Assembly (NCBI GenBank): GCA_009746045.1
Contig: RPFO01001088.1
Location: 1 to 23,840 of the forward strand
DNA from: Mesostigma viride
Taxonomy: Eukaryota; Streptophyta; Mesostigmatophyceae; Mesostigmatales; Mesostigmataceae
Direction: 5' to 3'
DNA: 23,840 nt
The first letter of the stretch is position 1; every line of letters begins with the position of its first letter. Positions 9,798-18,800 of this stretch are shown piece after piece. Both the position numbers and the translations under genes were made by a program. The notes under the pieces are model-generated. The model was not told where the DNA came from, did not search any database, and saw only the letters and a list, made by a program, of their open reading frames with translations.

Positions 9798-10130
9798 GGC
9801 GAGAATAACAAAAATAACACAGTAGCATTGATAAAATTGTTTATCAGAAAATATATATACTAATTACAGTATATTTTGCAAAAGATTTTATAATATATTG
9901 TGAATAGCATGGTTAAATTCCACATACTTTAATAATATGGTATGTTAAAGTATATAGAATCATTATTTAGTAAATCATTTACAAGAAAAAGTGGTATAGA
10001 CTATTATTATTATATAGTTCGGCAATCTATGATAGTAAGACGTACCGGATGTCAGGTTTATCAGCGGGCTCCAGGGCTATAGCGTCTCGCTGCAGCGTGA
10101 TTGTTTGGTGCTATGACTGATTTCAGTAGA
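9798..10130. promoter_or_regulatory. AT-rich intergenic region, possible promoter area
   Basis: Very AT-rich DNA with ATATATATAC and TATTATTATTATATAG words and a near-perfect inverted repeat: ATACTTTAA near 9927 and TTAAAGTAT near 9944. It lies upstream of the minus-strand transposase-like gene. A degenerate palindrome copy (GTCTCGCTGCAGCGTGA) lies at 10083-10100. No gene is supported; the promoter call is from position and composition only. Confidence 0.3.
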
Positions 10131-10149
10131 TGTGCAGAAAAAAATTTAT

Positions 10150-10230
10150 TTCCATGACCACACCAGGAATCGAACCCAGAACCTCATTGTACATTGACGC
10201 ATGGTAACGATGTCAGCCAAACATCCGAAT
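10150..10230 (-). other. tRNA-like / SINE-like sequence
   Basis: Read on the minus strand, GGTTCGATTCC at 10176-10166 is an exact B-box match within a T-arm-like CTGGGTTCGATTCCTGG. Upstream, GTTTGGCTGACATCG at about 10222-10208 resembles a weak A box at roughly tRNA spacing. A full cloverleaf with a convincing anticodon stem does not form by eye, so this is more likely a tRNA-derived SINE head or tRNA relic than a working tRNA gene. Confidence 0.4.
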
Positions 10231-10536
10231 GTTCCCAGGTAAATGGGCTGGAGGTCGTCTCTTTTTATACCTGCGGCCACAAGCACGGGTGACGGCATAT
10301 TGGATGTCGTCCAATCCGCTAGCTTGGTTCCAAAAGATGGGATCGAGCTTTTGCACCAGCGCCGCGCTTCCAGTTTTCAGTTCCGTGGGGAGGAACGAGG
10401 ATGCCACGTTTCCAATTTTTTCAATACCGTTCAGCCCTGTGACGCCGCGTCCGTTTTGCGAATTGCGACCGTCCCATCGCCCATCGAAAAAGAAGCGCAG
10501 CCGCAGAGAGACCCCATAGCTGATACGAGCTGCCAT
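10213..10536 (-). CDS. Small unrecognised open frame, doubtful
   Basis: A 107-codon minus-strand frame with ordinary-looking composition in its second half (SFLPTELKTGSAALVQKLDP, WNQASGLDDIQYAV), overlapped by a plus-strand frame of similar size. Its N-terminal part crosses a half palindrome at 10498-10516. It may be an exon fragment of a decayed gene or chance. I recognise no family and would not rely on it. Confidence 0.2.
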   Translation of the reverse strand: MAARISYGVSLRLRFFFDGRWDGRNSQNGRGVTGLNGIEKIGNVASSFLPTELKTGSAALVQKLDPIFWNQASGLDDIQYAVTRACGRRYKKRRPPAHLPGNIRMFG

Positions 10537-10696
10537 ATCGTTTCGACGTTTGCATGCTACCTGCTGGATTATAAAATCCTACGTTGATACCTGCCTGGTG
10601 CCGGAAGTTTACAAGGAAATCGGTCTGCTTTCGCCGCACAACGAAAAAAAGGTGAGCTTTTGCCGCATCCTGGATGGTAGGCTGACTAAAATTGTT
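10534..10696 (+). repeat. Direct repeat, copy 1
   Basis: This copy starts CATATCGTTTCGACGTTTGC and ends GGTAGGCTGACTAAAATTGT. It matches the copy at 11102-11259 along its length, with scattered substitutions and small indels. The middle differs most (GGTGCCGGAAGTTTACAAGG here). No protein-coding character is evident in either copy. Confidence 0.8.
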
Positions 10697-11101
10697 CTAT
10701 CAAAAACGGCAACTAAACAGCGCATGCACGCCGACGACACAGTTAGCCAGCTGGGCGAAGACATGTCCTTGCTGCCATCGCAAGAAACTCTATGTTGCAG
10801 CAAGAGTGATAAAAATGTCTGGCTTCCTTCTTTTCGTTGCTAGCTAAACCCTGCAGACATCTCGGTAGAGTCAGCTAAGCCGATCCTAATCCACATCTGG
10901 CATCCATCCCTTTAGTCTAGTTGCCATGGAGCGTTTCTTGGTCTCGCACATGTCGATCATGGTGGTGCTAGGCTTTCACTTGGGTCACCCTTTCCATGTT
11001 TGCTATGCCTTTGGTCTGGTTAGGTTATAGGTGTAGATGTGCACATACTGCATTTGCTGCGTTTCTAATCGGTGCTCCTGTTTGATGCTTTTTTTCCCCT
11101 T
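10697..11101. other. Unique spacer between the two direct-repeat copies
   Basis: About 400 bases with no supported gene, palindrome or array. It includes CCTGCAG near 10848, which is not embedded in the 22-base motif. It separates the direct repeats, so it may be the interior of a small inserted or duplicated segment. Confidence 0.35.
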
Positions 11102-11259
11102 CATATCGTTTCGACGTTTGCATGCTACCTGCCGGATTATAACATCGGACGTTGCTACCTGCCTGCATAACGATAGTTTGCAAGAAATCTTCATTTTGCC
11201 GAAACACAAAAAAAGGTGATCTTTTGCCGCAACGTGGATGGTAGGCTGACTAAAATTGT
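11102..11259 (+). repeat. Direct repeat, copy 2, abutting the minisatellite
   Basis: This second copy of the ~160-base repeat lies 568 bases downstream of the first. It ends CTGACTAAAATTGT exactly where the 30-base minisatellite starts, whereas copy 1 continues into unrelated sequence (TCTATCAAAAACGG). The array therefore sits at a defined edge of this repeat. Confidence 0.8.
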
Positions 11260-13410
11260 GCTGCTACGTATCAATACATGTGGGGGGGTGCTGCTACGTA
11301 TCAATACATGTGGGGGGGTGCTGCTACGTATCAATACATGTGGGGGGGTGCTGCTACGTATCAATACACGTGGGGGGTGCTGCTACGTATCAATACATGT
11401 GGGGGGGTGCTGCTACGTATCAATACATGTGGGGGGGTGCTGCTACGTATCAATACATGTGGGGGGGTGCTGCTACGTATCAATACACGTGGGGGGGTGC
11501 TGCTACGTATCAATACATGTGGGGGGGTGCTGCTACGTATCAATACATGTGGGGGGGTGCTGCTACGTATCAATACATGTGGGGGGGTGCTGCTACGTAT
11601 CAATACATGTGGGGGGGTGCTGCTACGTATCAATACACGTGGGGGGGCTGCTACGTATCAATACATGTGGGGGGGTGCTGCTACGTATCAATACATGTGG
11701 GGGGGTGCTGCTACGTATCAATACATGTGGGGGGGTGCTGCTACGTATCAATACACGTGGGGGGGTGCTGCTACGTATCAATACATGTGGGGGGGTGCTG
11801 CTACGTATCAATACATGTGGGGGGGTGCTGCTACGTATCAATACATGTGGGGGGTGCTGCTACGTATCAATACATGTGTGGGGGGGATGCTACGTATCAA
11901 TACATGTGGGGGGGTGCTGCTACGTATCAATACATGTGGGGGGGTGCTGCTACGTATCAATACATGTGGGGGGGTGCTGCTACGTATCAATACACGTGGG
12001 GGGGTGCTGCTACGTATCAATACACGTGGGGGGGTGCTGCTACGTATCAATACATGTGGGGGGGTGCTGCTACGTATCAATACATGTGGGGGGGTGCTGC
12101 TACGTATCAATACATGTGGGGGGGTGCTGCTACGTATCAATACATGTGTGGGGGGATGCTACGTATCAATACATGTGGGGGGTGCTGCTACGTATCAATA
12201 CACGTGGGGGGGTGCTGCTACGTATCAATACATGTGGGGGGGTGCTGCTACGTATCAATACATGTGGGGGGGTGCTGCTACGTGTCAATACATGTGGGGG
12301 GGTGCTGCTACGTATCAATACATGTGTGGGGGGATGCTACGTATCAATACATGTGGGGGGGTGCTGCTACGTATCAATACATGTGGGGGGGTGCTGCTAC
12401 GTATCAATACATGTGGGGGGTGCTGCTACGTATCAATACACGTGGGGGGGTGCTGCTACGTATCAATACACGTGGGGGGGTGCTGCTACGTATCAATACA
12501 TGTGGGGGGGTGCTGCTACGTATCAATACATGTGGGGGGGTGCTGCTACGTATCAATACATGTGGGGGGTGCTGCTACGTATCAATACATGTGGGGGGGA
12601 TGCTACGTATCAATACATGTGGGGGGGTGCTGCTACGTATCAATACACGTGGGGGGGTGCTGCTACGTATCAATACATGTGGGGGGTGCTGCTACGTATC
12701 AATACATGTGGGGGGGTGCTGCTACGTATCAATACATGTGGGGGGGGATGCTACGTATCAATACATGTGGGGGGGTGCTGCTACGTATCAATACATGTGG
12801 GGGGGTGCTGCTACGTATCAATACATGTGGGGGGGTGCTGCTACGTATCAATACACGTGGGGGGGTGCTGCTACGTATCAATACACGTGGGGGGTGCTGC
12901 TACGTATCAATACATGTGGGGGGGTGCTGCTACGTATCAATACATGTGGGGGGGTGCTGCTACGTATCAATACATGTGGGGGGGTGCTGCTACGTATCAA
13001 TACATGTGGGGGGTGCTGCTACGTATCAATACATGTGGGGGGGGATGCTACGTATCAATACACGTGGGGGGGTGCTGCTACGTATCAATACATGTGGGGG
13101 GGTGCTGCTACGTATCAATACATGTGGGGGGGTGCTGCTACGTATCAATACATGTGGGGGGTGCTGCTACGTATCAATACATGTGGGGGGGTGCTGCTAC
13201 GTATCAATACATGTGTGGGGGGGATGCTACGTATCAATACATGTGGGGGGGTGCTGCTACGTATCAATACATGTGGGGGGGTGCTGCTACGTATCAATAC
13301 ATGTGGGGGGGCTGCTACGTATCAATACATGTGGGGGGGATGCTACGTATTAATACACGTGGGGGGGTGATGCTACGTATCAATACATGTGGGGGGGTGA
13401 TGCTACGTAT
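11259..13410 (+). repeat. 30-bp G-rich minisatellite, about 72 units
   Basis: The unit is GTGCTGCTACGTATCAATAC followed by ATGTGGGGGG. The G run varies from 6 to 8, the T of ATGTG is C in a minority of units, and some units have GGATGCTACG or GTGTGGGGGGG. About 72 units fit in 2152 bases. Because most units are multiples of three, long open frames (about 700 codons) exist in all three forward frames and encode only repeats such as AATYQYMWGG; these are not credible proteins. Units contain TACGTA and CACGTG/CATGTG words. One long G run per unit could stack into quadruplex between units. Confidence 0.95.
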
Positions 13411-14080
13411 CATTTATTTATTCATGCCATCATCCCCCCACATTTAATTATTAATGCCATCACCCCCCACATTCTTTTATTCATGGCAGCACACCCCCAC
13501 ATTTATTTATTCATGCCATCACCCCCCACATTTAATTATTAATGCCAGCACCCCCCAACATTCATTTATTCATGCCATCACACCCCCACATTCTTTTATT
13601 CATGGCAGCACCCCCCCACATTTATTTATTCATGCCATCACCCCCCACATTTAATTATTAATGCCAGCACCCCCCAACATTCATTTATTCATGCCATCAC
13701 ACCCCCACATTCTTTTATTCATGGCAGCACCCCCCCACATTCTTTTATTCATGGCAGCACCCCCCACATTTATTTATTCATGCCATCACACCCCCACATT
13801 CTTTTATTCATGGCAGCACCCCCCCACATTTATTTATTCATGCCATCACCCCCCCACATTTAATTATTAATGCCAGCACCCCCCAACATTCATTTATTCA
13901 TGCCATCACACCCCCACATTCTTTTATTCATGGCAGCACCCCCCCACATTTATTTATTCATGCCATCACCCCCCACATTTAATTATTAATGCCAGCACCC
14001 CCCCACATGCATTTATACATAGCATCCCCCCCCACATGTATTTATACGTAGCTTCCCCCCCCACATGTATTTATACGTGG
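13411..14080 (+). repeat. C-rich ~30-bp array in inverted orientation, higher-order structure
   Basis: Units read CACATTTATTTATTCATGCC then ATCACCCCCC, with variants ATTAATTATTAATGCCAGCA, ATTCATTTATTCATGCCATC and ATTCTTTTATTCATGGCAGC. The variants recur in the same four-unit order about every 120 bases. At the right end (13995-14080) the units become ACATGTATTTATACGTAGC with C runs, which is close to the exact reverse complement of the first array's unit. The two arrays are therefore related and inverted, with the switch at about 13405-13415. Confidence 0.85.
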
Positions 14081-14086
14081 TCGTAA

Positions 14087-14550
14087 GGGTCTCGCTGCGG
14101 GTAGACCCTCGGAATTTTGTTTTTGTATTGACGTTAGGGTCTCGCTGCAGCGAGACCCCAAGGAATGTCAATTTTTCATGTTTTCATGATGGGGGGTCTT
14201 TCTTTTCTCACCCTTAAAATGATTTGTTTTTGTATCGGTGTTAGGGTCTCGCTGCAGCGAGACCCCTACGAATGTCGACTTTTAATGTTTGCAAGATGGG
14301 AGGGGGCTTTCTTCGCTCACCCTAAAAATTATTTGTTTTTGTTTGACGTTAGGGTCTCGCTGCAGCGAGACCCCAAGGAATGTATACTTTTTTATGTTTG
14401 CATGATGGGAGGTTGCTTGTTTACGCTCACCCTAAAAATGATTTGTTTTTGCTTGAAGTGAGGGTCTCGCTGCAGCGAGACGCCAAAGTTTTGCATTAAA
14501 CTAAATGTCCCTTTTAGAATCCACGAAAGGGTCTAGCTGCAGCGAGACCC
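14087..14550 (+). repeat. Tandem ~108-bp array with six palindromes, upstream of the large gene
   Basis: Palindromes start at 14087, 14137, 14244, 14352, 14462 and 14529. The four middle ones are spaced 107, 108 and 110 bases and carry a shared spacer containing GGAATGT, TTTTCATG/TTTGCATG, GATGGG, CTCACCCT and GATTTGTTTTTG. Those at 14137, 14244 and 14352 are perfect 22-base palindromes of GGGTCTCGCTG; 14462 has one change; 14087 has the divergent right half GGGTAGACCC; 14529 combines GGGTCTAGCTGC with AGCGAGACCC. The array lies directly upstream of the first splice acceptor of the plus-strand gene. Confidence 0.9.
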
Positions 14551-14627
14551 TCCCCATCGTTTTTCTGCCGGCGATTCAGATTCTGAATGACATTTGTGAA
14601 ACTTGCTTTTTTGATATTGTTCTGCAG

Positions 14628-15821
14628 ATGTCGTCCTCCTATTCCGATTCTGTCAAGGCCACTCCCGTTTCACCCAAGATGACGGCGAACACCTCGCCGG
14701 ACCGAACGGCAACGGAGGAGTTTCCTTCGTTGCAGTTCGGTCCCGTAAAAGATCTTGCGAGGTCCCCCCCCACCGAGTCCCCCTCGCCCTCCAAGTCCAA
14801 CTTGCCCCCCAGCGAGTTGGACAGAATTATACCCCCCACCTCTCTCGCTGCTGCGTCTCGCGCTCCGTCCCGCTCTCCGCCCCGTAAGTCTCCATCGCCG
14901 CCCCCCAAGTCGGCCGGAGCTACTGCGTCCCGCTCGCCGCCCCGCAAGTCCCCCAAGTCCCCCGCAACTGCGACCCGTTCGCCGAACCGCAAGTCCCCCT
15001 CTCCGCCCAAAGTTCCCCCCGCTACCGCGTCCCGCTCTCCTTCTCGCAAGTCCCCCTCGCCGTCAACCAAGAACCCCGCAACTGCGACCCGCTCGCCGTC
15101 CCGCTCTGCTTCCCCCAAGTCCCGCTCGCCGCCACCCAAGTCCCCCGCTGCTGCGTCCCGCTCGCCGTCCCCCAAGCATTCCAGTTCTAAGCGTAAGCCT
15201 GCGGCCGAGTGGGTAGAGGAAGACGACCGCACCAAAGAGCTCAGGAAGCTGAGGAAGTCTATCAGTGAGCTTGTTGAGGAGGACGAGCGCGATCAGACTA
15301 ACGGGAGGCCTGAAGACCCGGAATCGCCGGTTCGGGAGTCGCGTCAGAAGCGGTTGTCCGATTTGTTAGCAATGGCCGCAAGCTTTGCTGACGAATACGC
15401 GGCTCTCGACAAGAAGGACAAGGAGAAGGAGAAGGCGGAGAGGGAGGCCATCGAGAAGGCGGAGAGGGAGAGGGTGGAGAGGGAGGAGAAGGAGAGGCTG
15501 GAGAAGGCGGAGAGGGAGGAGGAGGAGAGGGAGTACAAGGAGAAAAAGGCTGCCCAGGAGAAGGAGCACAGGATCCTGGTGGCGAAGCAGAAGGAGGAGG
15601 CGAAGAAGAAGACGGAGGCGGCAGCGAAGGGAATTCTTGCGGAGGAGGCCGCTCTTTTTTTGCAGATGCGACAGGAGAGGATGAAGGCGGAAGAGGCCGC
15701 GAGGAAGATGGAGGAGGAGGCTGCGAGGAAGGGGGAGGAGGCTGCGAAGGCAGTTGAGGGGGAGAAGGACGAGAACGGGAGCCCACCCCTTCTTCACGAA
15801 GGATTTTCAGTCGATTATCAG
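14628..15821 (+). CDS. Exon 1 of the large gene: RS-like tract and coiled coil
   Basis: This exon encodes 398 residues. Residues 79-187 are a tandem Ser-Pro-Arg-Lys tract with repeats like SRSPPRKSPSPP and TRSPNRKSPSPP, similar in composition to SR-type or histone-tail-like proteins. Residues 240-256 (KRLSDLLAMAASFADEY) look amphipathic, and 262-378 form a highly charged Glu/Lys/Arg/Ala helix suited to a coiled coil. The purine-rich helix and proline tract give misleading long frames on the other strand. The exon ends at CAG before GTATGT. Confidence 0.7.
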
Positions 15822-18800
15822 GTATGTTTATTAATGTGAGACGTACATTTTTCAGATGGCTTGAACGGCGTGTGTGTATCGTAGAAAGGGTGGGATTTTA
15901 TGTCATACATTGATCGTAAGGGTCTAGCTGCGGAGAGACGTTGACCTAGGAGTTAAGGTTGTTGACGACGACGATGTGTGGCCTTTTTTTTACTCTTGTT
16001 GTCTGCAGCCCGACACGCTGGCCATTCTGAAACAGTACCTGGCTCAGGCTGAGTCTGAGTCTGGGGTGAGTCGTAAAGCCGAAAAGGTCTTGAGAGGCTT
16101 GATCCGCTTTCTTTCGGCCGAGATAGCGTTTGCAGAGAAGTCCGGTGTCGTCGTGGACCGTCCGGAGTCGGCAGACATAATTTGGAAGAACGACCGCCTG
16201 GGCCGTCTTGCATTGTTCGAAGCCACACAGCGAGCCATTCATGGGAAGAGGGTCGTTGGTGACGACATGTATGAGGTTTTGAAGATCGCGCAGTCGTGCA
16301 TCCTTAATCTGAAGGAGGATGTCGGACGTTACTTTCCCCGTCGTGCTTTAATATGGTCGACGCTCTTTGATGAGGTTGAAAAGTTCGAGGTCCACATTGG
16401 CTTCACATGCATCGAGGCTTCCTATATGGAAACCTTGAAAACCACTGCGTTGCATCAGCTCTTTAAACTCATGACTGGAGATATGAGAGCGGATTCGAGG
16501 GCTTCACTGTCGGAAGATGAAGTGTTTGATATTGTCAGGCAAGGATTTGTTGACACGTCCAACAGTGACTATATCGTAATTGTGCCGGGAAGAATGAATG
16601 ACGTAGGAGGATTGGAGGAGCGCGCACATGAAGTGATCGCGCATTTGGACATGGCAAGAGACCACTTACTGCAATCTTTTGTTAAGTGGCGGACTGACTT
16701 TCTTGTCAGCCCGGACGCCAGCCTTTCGCGGGAAGCGGTCGCTTTCTTTTTGGATTGGGCTGGACAGGTGATCCAAAGTTTCCGGCACCGGGAGGACTTC
16801 CATGTTATTCAGACATATAAGCCATACCGGGAAGTCGTCCAGGAATGGTTGGATCAAATCTCGTTGGTTGATTGTCTCCAGAGTATCCGAACCAAGACAG
16901 ACACGGAGTGGTCTGATTTAGAGGCGGGAGGCCATTGGCAGTCCCTCGAGTTGTTCTTCGAGGCGGAATTGAGGCGGCAACTGGAAAAGGAGAGAGCCCA
17001 TCAAGTGCCGATATGGCCTTTGGGGAAGATTTTGAGGAGGTGGAAGTTCTACGTTTCGGTACGTTAACTTGCCGATATCGTTTATCGATTTGGGTTGTTT
17101 CCATTCCCTGAATAGGGCTCTATATGCTGACCAACCTTCATGGTTTGTCCTGTCATATCATGCAGGGGGGCTCCATGCCAGGGGACGTATCGGAGGATTT
17201 ACCTAATTTGTCAGACTTGGTTGATAAGGTGGGTGCTTGTCCGTCGAGTTTCCACGAGCATCTTACATGGGGTCTAGCTGCAGGTAGACCCTCACCCTTT
17301 TATTGAGACTGACATGTTCGGCTAATTTCAACGGTGCCCCCAACCAATCTGTTGTCTTTTTTCAGGGGGCGGCTGCGGCGATGGCTGTTGACAGTGCTGG
17401 TATTTGGTCTGGACTCGAGATGGAAATGGTAAGCATTAAACGATATCCGGATGTCTGCATTTCGCCTGAAGTTTTAGTGAGCGCATTATGCGAAATATAC
17501 AAATATCGACTAATTTTGATTTCCAATGAGCTGTCGTATTCGGTGTTGACAGGCGGGGGGTTTGGCCTCAGCAGGCGCTGCCGGAGAGGAAGAAAACGCT
17601 GGAGGAGATGAGGATGGGGGGGATGAAAACGCTGGAGGAGATGAGGATGGGGGAGACGCTGAGGGAGAAGTGGCTGTGCAGGTACGTTCATCCGCCGCGA
17701 GTTCGTGTGATTTTTTTCGTGCTGAGGGGTATCTCCGCAGAGAGACGATGGTGCAACAATCGAACTGAGGTCAAGTCCCTTCTTGTTCGTTTTTTTTTGT
17801 AATGCAGGCGGGGGCTGTCGCTGGGGGTACTGCGGGGGGGAAGGCGGCGAAGCCTCCATTGACTGAGCATGAAAGGGAAAAGCTGGATTCCCGCAAGAAG
17901 GTTGCGAAGGATCATATTATTGCTGTTGGCCTGATCATGCTTAAGTCTCCGCCCGATGGCGTCGATTCGGAGGGACCTGCGGGGTCCGAGTTTCGCAAGT
18001 ACCTGACACGACTTGAGGCGGAAGTCGATGCCGATTTCGATACGGAGGTGTTGGGTGACGCTACCTTTAAGAGTGAATTGGCATATGAATTCGCAAATCT
18101 GGTGAAGTCGAAAGCCACCAAGAATTTCAAGTGGCAGCCTAAGGAGTACTCAGAGGCAAAGGTTGACAAGATCGAGAAATTCATGAAGGCTGATTTTCGT
18201 CGTCGGGCCGCTGAGGGAAAAAGGGCGCTGAATGCGGTGGCAAAGGCCAACAGTAAGAAGAACGCGGAGGCGAAGGCGGCGGAGAAGGAGGCGAAGAAGG
18301 CGGAGAAGGAGAAGGCTAAGGAGGCCAAGAAGCAGCAGAAAACTGGACAGGTACGATTGTTGTGAAAATTTAGACCTCTCGCTGCGGGTAGACGCTGACC
18401 GGCTGCGGGACTTTGTGTTTAGTGTCAGTAAGGTACTATTCCAACAGAACTTTGTTCGTCCCTGAACAGGATGTCGTGGTCGGCCTAAAGATTACTGACT
18501 TGAGCAAATCCTGCGGTCCTTTTCGATTTTTTACTTCAGGATGACGGGGGGGACGAAGACGCCACGGTGGAGAAGAAGTTACCTGGTCATGACGCCGTGT
18601 TCGCGCTGGTGAAGGATATGGTCAAGTACTGCTCGAGTAGGCGGATGGCGGACGTCGATGACCTGCCAAACTGGCCCGAGTTCTCCCCCTTTCTTGAGCT
18701 GCTCCGGTCACTCAACAAGCTTTTTAAGGAGGGGGTGCTCACGAGCAGTGGGAACCCGGACACCGACCCTATCATTGAAAGCTGGAAGCCTTCGAAAAAG

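Noticed and set aside
10166-10176. Functional tRNA gene
   Set aside because: Only the B box is convincing; acceptor and anticodon stems do not pair well by eye.
10843-10860. Additional palindrome at CCTGCAG
   Set aside because: The CTGCAG centre is present but the flanking GGGTCT/AGACCC arms are not.
11216-13447. Open frames of about 700 codons in all three forward frames
   Set aside because: They are translations of the 30-base minisatellite; openness in every frame is due to a stop-free unit whose length is a multiple of three, not to coding.
11259-14080. CRISPR-like array
   Set aside because: Units are contiguous tandem repeats with no unique spacers, and the DNA is eukaryotic with spliceosomal introns.
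14505-14627. Upstream ATG extending the large gene by 41 codons
   Set aside because: The extension reads through a palindrome copy and a pyrimidine-rich acceptor just before the ATG at 14628, so it looks like intron or UTR.
14639-15797. Long minus-strand and alternate-frame proteins rich in Pro, Ser, Leu or Arg
   Set aside because: They mirror the RS-like tract and the GAG/AAG-rich coiled-coil codons of the plus-strand exon; composition is purely the shadow of that exon.
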